Part shown: positions 7,704 to 16,167 of the stretch, one piece after another | Layout: every line of letters begins with the position of its first letter | Numbering within the stretch: the first letter of the stretch is position 1 | DNA from: Candidatus Gastranaerophilales bacterium | GTDB taxonomy: Bacteria; Cyanobacteriota; Vampirovibrionia; Gastranaerophilales; Gastranaerophilaceae | NCBI GenBank assembly: GCA_944325885.1 | Contig: CALVBT010000001.1 | Span: 248,001-312,000, forward strand | Direction: 5' to 3' | DNA: 64,000 nt | Made by a program: the position numbers and the translations under genes | Notes under the pieces: model-generated | Database searches by the model: none | The model's input: the letters and a program-made list of their open reading frames with translations, nothing else | What the model was told of the DNA's origin: nothing

Positions 7704-7732
7704 TTGCATTTGTATATACTAAGTGATATATT
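7704..7732 (+). promoter_or_regulatory. Candidate promoter of the group 2 sigma factor gene
   Basis: TTGCAT (7704-7709) and TATATT (7727-7732) are separated by 17 bp. A start near 7738 would give a leader of about 145 nt that includes the hairpin at 7791-7824. Confidence 0.45.
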
Positions 7733-7790
7733 AAATATATACATCAATAACATTTTTTTTCAGGTCAGTCACGTCTATTAAACATCAAAA

Positions 7791-7828
7791 AACACGGCAG
7801 ATAGATGCTTCTATACTGTGCTGTTTTT
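7791..7828 (+). other. Terminator-like hairpin in the sigma factor 5' leader
   Basis: AACA-CGG-CAG-ATAGA (7791-7805) pairs imperfectly with TCTAT-A-CTG-TGC-TGTT (7810-7825) and is followed by a run of T (7824-7828). It sits between the candidate promoter and the Shine-Dalgarno (AGGAG at 7868-7872). It could therefore attenuate transcription, or terminate a short leader RNA. Confidence 0.45.
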
Positions 7829-7882
7829 ATGCGCAAAATTCAAAATTAATTAGGATATTAATAAATTAGGAGTAAGTGTATT

Positions 7883-8809
7883 ATGTCAAAATCTTCAGTC
7901 TCATTCAAATCAGCTTCAACAAAACCGTCTTCCCACAATGTTATCCCTGCTTCTCAAAATTCAAACGACGACACACTAAATCTTTACATCAGAAAGATTT
8001 CTGCATTCCCTGTTTTGACACAGGAACAGGAAAAAGAAACAGCTCGTATTGCAAAAGAAGGCACAGAAACAGAATCTCTCAGTGCAAAGCAAAAATTGGT
8101 ACAATCAAATTTAAAACTCGTTGTTAACATTGCCAGAAAAATGGTTCAGATTTCTCACCTGCCTATGGTAGATCTTATCCAAGAAGGAAATCTCGGGCTT
8201 ATGGTAGCTATTGAAAAATTTGATTACAAACTCGGTTATCGTTTTTCAACTTACGCTGCGTGGTGGATAAAACAGGCAATTTTTAAGGCAATTTCCGAAC
8301 AATCTCATTGTGTAAAAATCCCTGTGTATATTCAAGAAACGCTCTCAAAATTTTCTAAAGTAAAAGCAGAGCTTGAGCAAAAATACAATACTCAGGTTAA
8401 CAATGAAGAAGTTGCAAAACAAATGAATATTTCTGCCGAAAAAATTGATACTTTTCTCGGTGCTTATACAAAATCACTTTCACTCGATTCTGCTTATGAA
8501 TTAAATTCTGGCAGCGAGGTTACTCTTTCAGATATACTGGAAGACCCGAAATCTTCTGTTTATGCTGATGCAGAATATGAGAATTTGAAAAAAGATATCG
8601 AATTTGTAATCTCTAAATTGAAAGACAGAGAGCAGGCCGTTGTCAGAATGAGATTCGGGCTGGACAATCTGGGCAAAAAAACGCTGGAAGAAATCGGAAA
8701 AATTTATGGTGTAACAAAAGAATGTATAAGACAAACAGAAAACAGAGCTTTGAAAAAATTAAGAGAAATGACTGATACAAATAATCTACTCACTTGTTAT
8801 ATGTATTAA
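7883..8809 (+). CDS. Group 2 (RpoD/RpoS-like) sigma-70 factor
   Basis: The 308-residue sigma factor has region 1.2 (about 32-55, DTLNLYIRKISAFPVLTQEQ) and region 2 (about 72-145), with DLIQEGNLGLMVAIEKFD and the -10-reading YRFSTYAAWWIKQAI helix. Region 3 spans about 150-225 and region 4 about 235-300, with the recognition helix TLEEIGKIYGVTKECIRQTE. Region 1.1 is missing, as in cyanobacterial SigB/C/D and RpoS. The region 4 helix reads RQTENRALKKLR where housekeeping factors usually have RQIE-KALRKLR, supporting an alternative rather than primary sigma. A long structured leader precedes it and a strong terminator follows. Confidence 0.9.
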   Translation: MSKSSVSFKSASTKPSSHNVIPASQNSNDDTLNLYIRKISAFPVLTQEQEKETARIAKEGTETESLSAKQKLVQSNLKLVVNIARKMVQISHLPMVDLIQEGNLGLMVAIEKFDYKLGYRFSTYAAWWIKQAIFKAISEQSHCVKIPVYIQETLSKFSKVKAELEQKYNTQVNNEEVAKQMNISAEKIDTFLGAYTKSLSLDSAYELNSGSEVTLSDILEDPKSSVYADAEYENLKKDIEFVISKLKDREQAVVRMRFGLDNLGKKTLEEIGKIYGVTKECIRQTENRALKKLREMTDTNNLLTCYMY

Positions 8810-8830
8810 TTTATTGACATACGAACATAC

Positions 8831-8862
8831 AGCCGCACCCTTTATAGAGGGTGCTTTTTTTA
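8831..8862 (+). terminator. Terminator of the group 2 sigma factor gene
   Basis: GCACCCT (8835-8841) pairs with AGGGTGC (8848-8854), followed by seven T. The opposite strand lacks a T-run, so it serves the plus-strand gene. Confidence 0.85.
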
Positions 8863-8881
8863 TGCATTTTGTTCACCAAAA

Positions 8882-9166
8882 TTACGGGCAGATGCTTTCC
8901 CAGTCGATGCCGTCGTCATCGTCTTCTCCTGGTTCGGGTATGCGTTCTCCGTCTTCTAGCATAATCTGCAGCATTAGTTTTAGCTGATTTTTGTAATTTG
9001 CCAGTGCAATTTCTCTGGTCTTTGCGCAATAGGCAAAGCTCGGAAATTCTTTAATTTCTATATAATGGTATGGATTTCCGTTGAAGTCCAAATCAGTGCC
9101 TTCAACAAGTGTCCAGTCCAAATTCAGGTAATAATCAATATCTTTATCCATCCAGTGAATTCTCAT
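8882..9166 (-). CDS. HicB-like protein without a HicA partner
   Basis: The 94-residue protein (or 89 from an internal ATG at 9151) shows the HicB partial RNase H fold pattern. It has a strand ending in IEIKEFPSFAY, an AKTREIALANYKNQLKLMLQ helix, then GERIPEPGED. HicB antitoxins neutralise the HicA mRNA interferase, but no HicA-like gene (short, double-stranded-RNA-binding fold) is adjacent. It is the last gene of a translation-factor operon and its start overlaps the GerMN gene. It lacks an obvious DNA-binding tail and ends in an acidic DDDD stretch. A solitary HicB-type regulator or a domesticated relic are both possible. Confidence 0.6.
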   Translation of the reverse strand: MRIHWMDKDIDYYLNLDWTLVEGTDLDFNGNPYHYIEIKEFPSFAYCAKTREIALANYKNQLKLMLQIMLEDGERIPEPGEDDDDGIDWESICP

Positions 9167-9764
9167 TTAAAGGCTGTGAAATCATAATACCTTCACCGCC
9201 CAGTACTTCTGCTTGTTTTCCGTCAATATACAAGTATATGGGTTTTTTAGGGCTGTTTGCCAGCGCAGTTTTTATCAGCTGTTTCATTCTGCTGTACAGG
9301 CTGTCTGCACCGCCGCCATTTTGTATGTTTGAGGACACATCAATTATGATTTTGTTTTTACTTTCAACAATACCTTTTATTTGAACATTTTTGGGGATTT
9401 CTGAATATACACCGAGATTTTTTTCATAAGGTGTCGGCCCTGCAATAAGCTGGTTGAGTGCAAATTTGAGCTTTGACTGTCCTTGAGGAAGCTCTCTTTT
9501 TACTTTTTTGAATATATTTGTATCGTTTTTGTCCATGCCAAGAAAATAAACCGTAACATAAGTTTTTTCCGTCTTTTTGGTTTCTACAGGTTTTTGTGCT
9601 TTTTTCTCCGGCTGTGTTTGTTTTACCGGAGGTTCTGCAACCTGTTCTTCTGCTACAAGTTTTTTTTCAACTTTTGCATGCGGTGTATCAAAAAAGTTCA
9701 CTTTGACATAAAAGAATGCCAGTGCTGCGAGTGCTAATATTACTAATTTGGACCAGAATCCCAT
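9144..9764 (-). CDS. Membrane-anchored GerMN-domain protein
   Basis: The 206-residue protein has an uncleaved N-terminal membrane anchor (about 5-24) and a Pro/Lys/Glu/Gln linker (35-70). The GerMN domain spans about 70-195: VTVYFLGMD, KRELP, ALNQLIAGPTP, SEIP, then a terminal VDG-type turn (YIDGKQ). GerMN domains occur in Bacillus GerM and in many cyanobacterial and Gram-negative envelope proteins. There they probably bind peptidoglycan or partner proteins. Nothing else here suggests sporulation. It lies 29 bp after the LmeA-like gene and overlaps the HicB-like gene by 23 bp. Confidence 0.75.
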   Translation of the reverse strand: MGFWSKLVILALAALAFFYVKVNFFDTPHAKVEKKLVAEEQVAEPPVKQTQPEKKAQKPVETKKTEKTYVTVYFLGMDKNDTNIFKKVKRELPQGQSKLKFALNQLIAGPTPYEKNLGVYSEIPKNVQIKGIVESKNKIIIDVSSNIQNGGGADSLYSRMKQLIKTALANSPKKPIYLYIDGKQAEVLGGEGIMISQPLNENSLDG

Positions 9765-9793
9765 AAAGTACCCCGTTATATTAACTAATGGAC

Positions 9794-10690
9794 TTAATTA
9801 TTATAATAGTTTTTCGGTACAATAACCAGCCCTTTTATAACAATTTTATTATTAACAAAGTCAACATCTTTGATTTTTATTGTGCTTTTTGGGTTGTTCA
9901 GAATGTCTGATTTGTAAATAAACGGATTTAGTTTGTTTATAATCGGCAAAAATGCGTTTATGTTGGCATTTGCGTGAGAGGATGATGTATGCACGTCTGT
10001 GAAAAGTATTTTTCCTTCATGCACAGCAAGACCCATATCCGTGGACACCTGTCTTGGTTCTCCCAGTGTAAGAGGTGATATAAATTTTACTTTTACAAAA
10101 AGTCTGTCATTTTTAATTTCTGCTTTCGGGTCATATACTTTGAAAATAGTAACATTGCCCATATTTACAGTCATTGAGTTTAACAATTTTTGATACTGAG
10201 GTGTAGATAGCGTCTTTTGTAGGTCTTCTGTTGTAACGTCAGCACTAAATCCCAGTAAAAAGTCTTCGTTTGTGTAGACTTCTCCATTTTTGTAGATAAA
10301 GTGGTTGTATCCGCATAATGACTCTGCGATTACGTTTGATAAATAAAATCCGTCAATATAGATAGAATCAGACTTTGCACTGATTTTTTTGAATTTTCCC
10401 TCGAGCATGCTCTTTGCCCCGAAAGGTGTGATTTCAACTTTAAAATCACCGTTCAGTGCTTTGTTCATCTGTTTTCTGACCTGTGACTCCAGTGTAGCTG
10501 CAATTATTGCATTCATACCGGTAATTTTGCTCAAAGTTGCAGCAATAGGCCCGTTTACCTTCTTTTCTACCGGACACATTGAAGATGCTGAACTAAAGTC
10601 GTCCTCAATGCTTTCTGTCACTGCAAATACCGGCATTATTGACATACATGCCAAAATTGATACGCATATTATAGATTTTATTGCTTTCAT
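9794..10690 (-). CDS. DUF2993/LmeA-like phospholipid-binding secreted protein
   Basis: The 298-residue protein has a signal peptide (about 1-23, VFA). It has the DUF2993 pattern: an amphipathic helix with ATLESQVRKQMNKAL, then GKFKKISAKSDSIYIDGFYLS and a following N-containing strand, and further beta strands to the end. LmeA-type proteins are lipid-binding envelope factors; in mycobacteria LmeA helps lipomannan elongation. Cyanobacteria carry many of unknown role. The start overlaps the truB stop by 4 bp (ATGA), so translation is coupled. The family call is by pattern, not search. Confidence 0.6.
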   Translation of the reverse strand: MKAIKSIICVSILACMSIMPVFAVTESIEDDFSSASSMCPVEKKVNGPIAATLSKITGMNAIIAATLESQVRKQMNKALNGDFKVEITPFGAKSMLEGKFKKISAKSDSIYIDGFYLSNVIAESLCGYNHFIYKNGEVYTNEDFLLGFSADVTTEDLQKTLSTPQYQKLLNSMTVNMGNVTIFKVYDPKAEIKNDRLFVKVKFISPLTLGEPRQVSTDMGLAVHEGKILFTDVHTSSSHANANINAFLPIINKLNPFIYKSDILNNPKSTIKIKDVDFVNNKIVIKGLVIVPKNYYNN

Positions 10691-11559
10691 TGTATAAAAA
10701 CCTTCTTTGTTATTAATTTTTGTGATTTATCATCCTTTTGCGATATTGCACAGAGATTGTTATCAAAAACCAGCAATACATATTCATTATCATCAAACTG
10801 TTTTGTTAATAGACTTTGACCGTGTATAATTTTTTGATACTCAAATTCTGTGAGTTCGTAACATTTATATGATAGAACTTCAACAGGATTAATCAAATAT
10901 TTTTCAACATCTTCTCTGTCAGTAAGCATGTCCAGTGCAATTGCATTGTCTATGGTGAACAAGCCTGATTTTGTTCTCTTTAGCTCTGTCATTACAGCTC
11001 CGCAGCCCAGCTCCATACCAAGGTCGTTTATTATCGATCTTATATATGTTCCTTTGGAACATTCTATTTTTAGCAAAGCTGTCTGTTCTTCTTCTTCTTT
11101 AAATTCCAAAAGCTTTAGCTCATTTATAAACACTGTTCTTGAGGGAATATCTTCAGGAATCTGTCCCTGTCTGGCGAGTTCGTAGAGTCTTTTGCCTTTG
11201 TAATGCACTGCAGAATACACTGGCGGAATCTGCTCTATTTTTCCGCTGAATTTTTGAAGTCCTGCTTGCACCTGCTGTTGTGTTACTTTTTTGTCGGAAT
11301 AGTTTTCTACGGCTCCTTCAATATCATAAGTGTCAGAAATTTTTCCAAACTGAAGTTTTGCGATATATCCTTTGTCCTCTGTCAAAAACTCTATAAGTCT
11401 GGAAGCTTTGCCTATAGCTACCGGCAAAACGCCTGTAGCCATCGGGTCCAGTGTGCCTGTATGGCCGATTTGTTTTATTTTTGAGATTTTGCGCAGTTTT
11501 GAAACAACATCATGTGATGTCATACCGCCGGGTTTATTTATATTAATGAAGCCAAACAT
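10687..11559 (-). CDS. truB: tRNA pseudouridine(55) synthase TruB
   Basis: TruB converts U55 of the T-loop to pseudouridine in nearly all tRNAs. The 290-residue sequence shows the N-terminal NKPGGMTSHDVV motif and the catalytic GHTGTLDPMATGVLP motif, with nucleophile Asp38. RLIEFLTEDKGY, a PPVYSAVHYKGKRLYELAR segment (about 112-131) and KGTYIRSIINDLG (about 170) also match. The C-terminal 60 residues replace a typical PUA domain with a short divergent region. It sits directly after rbfA, the widely conserved order infB-rbfA-truB. Confidence 0.95.
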   Translation of the reverse strand: MFGFININKPGGMTSHDVVSKLRKISKIKQIGHTGTLDPMATGVLPVAIGKASRLIEFLTEDKGYIAKLQFGKISDTYDIEGAVENYSDKKVTQQQVQAGLQKFSGKIEQIPPVYSAVHYKGKRLYELARQGQIPEDIPSRTVFINELKLLEFKEEEEQTALLKIECSKGTYIRSIINDLGMELGCGAVMTELKRTKSGLFTIDNAIALDMLTDREDVEKYLINPVEVLSYKCYELTEFEYQKIIHGQSLLTKQFDDNEYVLLVFDNNLCAISQKDDKSQKLITKKVFIQ

Positions 11560-11574
11560 GATGCGCCTATAATT

Positions 11575-11928
11575 CTATAATTCGCCTTTAGAGATTTTGT
11601 CGATTAAATCCATGACCTTTGTCCCTCTTTCAAGAGAATCGTCCGGGATAAATCTTAACTCAGGTGTGAGGCGCAGTCTGATTCTTTTTCCTACTTCGTA
11701 TCTGATTTTTGAAACATTGTCTTCAAGCGCATCTATTGTTTGCTGTTTTGTTTCTTCATTTGTTGTAAAGACAGAAAAATATACTTTTGCAAAGGAGTTG
11801 TCATGCGCAAGTTCAATATCTGTTATTGATATTACGCCGGAAATACGAGGATCTTTGATATCTTTTTGAATGATATCAGCAATTTCCTTCATTAATGTTT
11901 TTCTAACACGTTCATTCCTTAAAGACAT
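11575..11928 (-). CDS. rbfA: 30S ribosome-binding factor RbfA
   Basis: RbfA assists late 30S maturation and 5'-end processing of 16S rRNA. The 117-residue protein has the conserved N-terminal RNERVRKTLMKEIADIIQ helix, the DPRISGVISITDIEL strand and a C-terminal LRLTPELRFIPDDSLERG segment with the type II KH-like pattern. The length is typical. It lies 24 bp after infB and 15 bp before truB. Confidence 0.95.
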   Translation of the reverse strand: MSLRNERVRKTLMKEIADIIQKDIKDPRISGVISITDIELAHDNSFAKVYFSVFTTNEETKQQTIDALEDNVSKIRYEVGKRIRLRLTPELRFIPDDSLERGTKVMDLIDKISKGEL

Positions 11929-11952
11929 AAATTTCTCCCTTTGAACTGGAGC

Positions 11953-14421
11953 CTAAACCAGTGCCTGTCTTTCTACTTCTTCTGTTGTTGAAACTTCTAT
12001 GATATCGCCTTCTTGGATATCATTGAACTTGGCAAATGAAACACCGCACTCAAAGCCTGTTGCAACTTCTTTAACGTCATCTTTAAAACGTTTGAGCTGG
12101 TCAATAGTGCCAGTGAAGATAGTTTCGCCGTTTCTGATAACTTTTGCTGTTTTGCCTCTGAGTATTTTACCCTCGGTAACATAGCAGCCTGCGATTCTTC
12201 CTGTTTTGCCGACATTAAATACCTGTCTGACTTCTGCTTTTCCGAGTTCAACTTCTTTGATTTCCGGCTGGAGAAGGTTGAGCATTGTTTTTTCTAAATC
12301 TTCAAGTATCTGATAGATAATATCAAATTTCTTGATGGTTACGCCTTCTCTGGCTGCAGCAACTTCTGCATTGTGGTCTTCTTTTACGGTAAAACCTAAG
12401 ATAATAGCGTTACTAGCGGCTGCAAGCATAACATCAGCCTCTGATATATCACCGACACCAACGTGGATAAGTTTTATTATAATTTCGTTGGATTTAAACT
12501 GGCCGATTGCCTGTGACAGTGCTTCAGCAGAACCGTTTGTATTTGCTTTAATGATTAAGTTCAAATGCTGGAATCCGTCATCACCTTCGCCAACGACTTC
12601 ATTTCTGATATGAGCAGGCAGCATTGCTTCCAGTCTGGAATTTCTTTCTTTTTCTTTTCTTTCTGCAACGATTGCTCTCATCATTTTTTCGTTTTCAACT
12701 ACTTCAAACTTATCTCCTGCCTGCGGGACTTCTGTAAGTCCGAGAATTTCAACAGGAGTAGAAGGAGCAGCTTTTTTTACACGTTCGCCAGAATCAGATA
12801 GCAAGGCTCTGACTTTACCGCAAACATTGCCTACAACAACGCAGTTACCTGTTTTTAGTGTACCGTTTTGAACGAGCAGTGTAGCAACAGGGCCTTTACC
12901 TTTGTCGAGGTTTGCTTCAATAACTACGCCGCTGGCCGGTGCATCAGGGTTTGCTTTCAAATCCTGTACCTCTGCAATAAGCAGAATGTATTCGAGCAAT
13001 TCATCAATACCTGTGCCTTGCAGTGCGCTGACTTTTACGCATACTGTATCACCGCCCCATTCTTCCGGTACAAGACCGTGTTCTGTCAGCTGCTGCAATA
13101 TTTTGTCTGGGTTTGCGTCAGGTTTGTCGCATTTGTTTACAGCTACAATTATAGGTACTTCTGCAGCTTTGGCATGGTTGATAGCTTCTATTGTCTGAGG
13201 CATGATGCCGTCATCTGCTGCAACTACAAGAATTGCAATATCTGTAGCTTTTGCCCCTCTTGCTCTCATTTCCGTGAAAGCTTCGTGACCGGGGGTGTCT
13301 ATGAATACAATTTTTTTGTTGTTCAAATATACTGTATAAGCACCGATAGACTGAGTGATGCCGCCTACCTCTGTTGATACGATTTTGTGTTTTGATGCAC
13401 GTATAGAGTCGAGCAGTGTTGTTTTACCGTGGTCAACGTGACCCATGATACTGATAACAGGCGCTCTTCTTTTTAGCAATTTTGGATCTATAGAAGCGAG
13501 TTCTTTTGCTTCTTCCTCTTTTTGCATCTCTTCTTCTATGTATGCTTCTAAGTCTTCTTCCTGAACTTCAATTTCAAAATTTTCGCAAACTTTTTTTGCT
13601 GTCGGTACATCAATAACCTGATTTACTGTAGCAAGAATGCCCTGCATCATTAAGAATTTAACAATTTCTGCCGATGCTTTATTTATTTTTGTAGAAAGTT
13701 CGCCAACAGTGAGCGGCTGATTGATTACAACACTTTTTACTTCTTTAGCTTCTTCTTCAACATGGGTTCTTTTTTTATGTTTTTGGGCGTTAGCCTTTTC
13801 CAGACTGATTCTTTCTTGTTCTTCTTCTTTAGAATTGTAGATTTTTTCTTTCTTTTTAGCGCCTTTTTTCTTTGAATTTCCCTTGTTGTCATAGATTTCT
13901 TGAGGGATTATGTGTCTTTGAATAGGCTTTTTCTCGGGTCTTGCCTGTGCTTCTTTTTTGTTTTCAGTTGAAGCTGCTTCAGTCTTTTTAGTTTCCGGTT
14001 TTGTTGTTTTAACATCTTTTTTTGCAGCCGGTTTATCTGCCGATTTTGCTGCACTTTCTGCAGTTTTTTTAGGCGGCAAAACAGGTTCGATTTTGCCGAG
14101 TTTTAGTCTGGATACAGGCTCAATTTTTCCAAGTTTAACTTTTTCTGCAGGTTTTTGCTCTTCTTTCTTTTCTTCAACAGGAGCCGGAGCTTCTTCTGCT
14201 TTTTGTTTTGCTTTTTTTACAACAAAAGCCTTAGGCTTTTTAGTTTGTGCAGCTTGAGGCTCTTGTAATAATTCTTTTAGCTTTTTTGCCTGTGATTCGG
14301 AGATTACACTGGAATGTGACTTAACTTTCACGCCAAGTTTTGTGTCCAACTTTTCGATTACTTCTTTGTTGGTCAGGTTAAGTTCTTTTGCCAAATCATA
14401 TACTCTTACGGTGTCTGTCAT
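11953..14421 (-). CDS. infB: Translation initiation factor IF-2
   Basis: IF-2 is the GTPase that brings initiator fMet-tRNA to the 30S subunit and promotes subunit joining. The 822-residue protein begins with an IF2_N domain (about 1-52). A long Lys/Ala/Pro/Glu linker follows (to about 220) with a duplicated KLGKIEPV motif, then a second IF2_N-like domain (about 228-285). The GTPase domain has G1 GHVDHGKT (327-334), DTPGHE and NKCD. C-terminal beta-barrel and fMet-tRNA domains follow. Only the linker is unusual in composition, as in most IF-2s. It is the centre of the minus-strand translation operon. Confidence 0.97.
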   Translation of the reverse strand: MTDTVRVYDLAKELNLTNKEVIEKLDTKLGVKVKSHSSVISESQAKKLKELLQEPQAAQTKKPKAFVVKKAKQKAEEAPAPVEEKKEEQKPAEKVKLGKIEPVSRLKLGKIEPVLPPKKTAESAAKSADKPAAKKDVKTTKPETKKTEAASTENKKEAQARPEKKPIQRHIIPQEIYDNKGNSKKKGAKKKEKIYNSKEEEQERISLEKANAQKHKKRTHVEEEAKEVKSVVINQPLTVGELSTKINKASAEIVKFLMMQGILATVNQVIDVPTAKKVCENFEIEVQEEDLEAYIEEEMQKEEEAKELASIDPKLLKRRAPVISIMGHVDHGKTTLLDSIRASKHKIVSTEVGGITQSIGAYTVYLNNKKIVFIDTPGHEAFTEMRARGAKATDIAILVVAADDGIMPQTIEAINHAKAAEVPIIVAVNKCDKPDANPDKILQQLTEHGLVPEEWGGDTVCVKVSALQGTGIDELLEYILLIAEVQDLKANPDAPASGVVIEANLDKGKGPVATLLVQNGTLKTGNCVVVGNVCGKVRALLSDSGERVKKAAPSTPVEILGLTEVPQAGDKFEVVENEKMMRAIVAERKEKERNSRLEAMLPAHIRNEVVGEGDDGFQHLNLIIKANTNGSAEALSQAIGQFKSNEIIIKLIHVGVGDISEADVMLAAASNAIILGFTVKEDHNAEVAAAREGVTIKKFDIIYQILEDLEKTMLNLLQPEIKEVELGKAEVRQVFNVGKTGRIAGCYVTEGKILRGKTAKVIRNGETIFTGTIDQLKRFKDDVKEVATGFECGVSFAKFNDIQEGDIIEVSTTEEVERQALV

Positions 14422-14479
14422 TATATGTGTATTTCTCCAATTTCAAATAAATTTTGCCTTAATATATTTGTAACACAAT

Positions 14480-14740
14480 CTAGTTTTCAAGTACAGCCCT
14501 GATTTTTTCTTTTAAATCTTCTGCAGGTTTTGTTTTTAGTATTTTGTAAATTTTATCCTTTTTAAAGGCAGTTTCAAGGCATTTGTCATTTTTGCAAATA
14601 TATGCAGAGCGGCCGAAAAATTTTGAGTCGGGCATAACCTTTATTTCTTTTTTGTTGTTTATTGTAATTTTTACAAGCTCATCTCTTGATTTTAATGAGT
14701 TGCAGGCTATGCATTTTCTTTTAATATCCTTTTCGCCCAT
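14480..14740 (-). CDS. ylxR: YlxR (DUF448) RNA-binding protein
   Basis: The 86-residue protein has the YlxR signature: RKCIACNSLKSRDELVKI at the N-terminus and GRSAYICKNDKCLETAFK in the middle, with two CxxC-like pairs. Members are usually encoded between nusA and infB. A link to RNase P or RNA binding is proposed in Bacillus. Here nusA is absent upstream and purD takes its place. It precedes infB by 58 bp. Confidence 0.9.
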   Translation of the reverse strand: MGEKDIKRKCIACNSLKSRDELVKITINNKKEIKVMPDSKFFGRSAYICKNDKCLETAFKKDKIYKILKTKPAEDLKEKIRAVLEN

Positions 14741-14761
14741 TTTACAGCCCCGCTCTTTTTT

Positions 14762-16027
14762 TTAACATCCTGCAAAAATAGTTTTGCCTATGTCTTTTCT
14801 GAATTTTTTTGAATCAAATTCGATTAAGTCAACAGCTTCGTAAACATTTTGCGCAGCTTTTTCAAGAGTGGAGGCATTTGCCGTGACGACAATCGTTCTT
14901 CCTCCTTTTGTTACAAATCTGTCGTTGTTATCTTTGATTGTGTTAAAGTGTGCTGTTTCGCTGTATTCTTCAGCTTCTTCCAGCCCGTTAATCGCAGCAC
15001 CGAACTTTCCTTCTTTCGGGTAATTCCCTGCAACCAGTACAACAGATGCGCTGTAGGCTGGTTTTTGTCTTATTTCCGTATAATCGTCAACAAGAGAGCC
15101 TATTACAGCTGCTTTCATAATGTCAGAAAGATTTTCATCCAGCAAATCAAGTGCGCACTGGGCATCAGGCTCTTTAAAAAACGGGTTGAACTCAAGTACA
15201 TTCAATTTCCCTGCTTTGTCGATTATAATATCAACGCCCAGCAAGCCTATATACTGGTTTCCGTTTTTTGCCAGCTCATCGAGAGCCGGATAGATTACTT
15301 CTTTGAATATTCTGCTCTCCAGACTGCTGTCCAGCATATAAAACGGTGAATAAGCTCCGAGTCCTGATGTTACACTGCCGCCGTTGCCTTCAAGAATTTG
15401 TTTGTAAGGTACAACCGATGCAACAGGCATTGCATTGTAGCCGTCCGTAATCACGTAGTATGAAAATTCTTGTCCTGCGACAAAATCTTCAATAATGATT
15501 TTTTTGTTCTGGCTGTCAAAAAGGTCATCTATAGCTTGTTTTGCTGTTTTAAAATTGTGGCAAATAAATACATTTTCGCCGTGTTGATGGTTGTCTGCTT
15601 TTACGACAATTGGATATTTTGATTTTCTTGCATAATCCAGTGCCATATTTTCTCTGTCAAAAATTCCGAATTTTGGAGTAGGAATTTTTGTTTTGTACAT
15701 AAATTTTTTGCTTACTGCTTTGCTTGATGCTATTCTTGCTGCTTCTGTTGTCGGTGCAAAAATCATCAGGCCTGCTTCGTTAAATTTGTCTGCTATGCCG
15801 TTGGATATAGCTTTTTCTGAACATGCTACGGTTAAGTCTATGTCGTTGGATTTTGCAAATTCCAAAATACCGTCTATATCGTCAGCTTTTATATCAATAC
15901 AGTTTGCAAATTCTGCAATAGCATCATTGCCCGGAGCTACAAATACCAGCTCTGTGTTTTCATATTGGGATACAAGTTTAGCAATGGTGTATTCTTTTGC
16001 TCCTGAGCCTATTATTAATATTTTCAT
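14762..16027 (-). CDS. purD: Phosphoribosylamine-glycine ligase (GARS), divergent
   Basis: PurD performs the second step of purine synthesis, joining glycine to phosphoribosylamine with ATP. I start it at the ATG at 16027 (AGAGG upstream; MKILIIGSG), giving 421 residues, the usual length. It has the N-terminal Rossmann-like PurD domain and the ATP-grasp core: YPIVVKAD near 137, SVTSGLGAYSPF near 228, LLGVDIIIDKAGKLNVLEFNP near 268. Some usually invariant positions are changed: the leading GGREHAL motif reads GAKEYTI, and GMGAYSP reads GLGAYSP. It heads the operon 21 bp before ylxR. Confidence 0.85.
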   Translation of the reverse strand: MKILIIGSGAKEYTIAKLVSQYENTELVFVAPGNDAIAEFANCIDIKADDIDGILEFAKSNDIDLTVACSEKAISNGIADKFNEAGLMIFAPTTEAARIASSKAVSKKFMYKTKIPTPKFGIFDRENMALDYARKSKYPIVVKADNHQHGENVFICHNFKTAKQAIDDLFDSQNKKIIIEDFVAGQEFSYYVITDGYNAMPVASVVPYKQILEGNGGSVTSGLGAYSPFYMLDSSLESRIFKEVIYPALDELAKNGNQYIGLLGVDIIIDKAGKLNVLEFNPFFKEPDAQCALDLLDENLSDIMKAAVIGSLVDDYTEIRQKPAYSASVVLVAGNYPKEGKFGAAINGLEEAEEYSETAHFNTIKDNNDRFVTKGGRTIVVTANASTLEKAAQNVYEAVDLIEFDSKKFRKDIGKTIFAGC

Positions 16028-16094
16028 AACATCCTCTTTTTTCTGATAATTAATTATACTACATAAACCCTCTATAAATACAGTTTTGTGTAAT

Positions 16095-16133
16095 TCTATA
16101 AAAAAGAAACGCCTGCATTGCAAGCGTTTCTTT
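16095..16133 (-). terminator. Terminator of the glycine-zipper protein gene
   Basis: A 10-bp stem, AAAGAAACGC (16103-16112) with GCGTTTCTTT (16124-16133), is followed on the minus strand by a T-run. It separates the 16168-17061 gene from purD. Confidence 0.8.
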
Positions 16134-16167
16134 GTATATTGATTAGGTTTTTGATTAGATTTTATTC

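Noticed and set aside
12868-13377. A 169-codon plus-strand reading frame
   Set aside because: It lies wholly inside infB on the opposite strand and has no homology-like features; a shadow of infB codons.
14849-15349. A 166-codon plus-strand reading frame
   Set aside because: Antisense to purD, Cys/Phe-rich low-plausibility protein.
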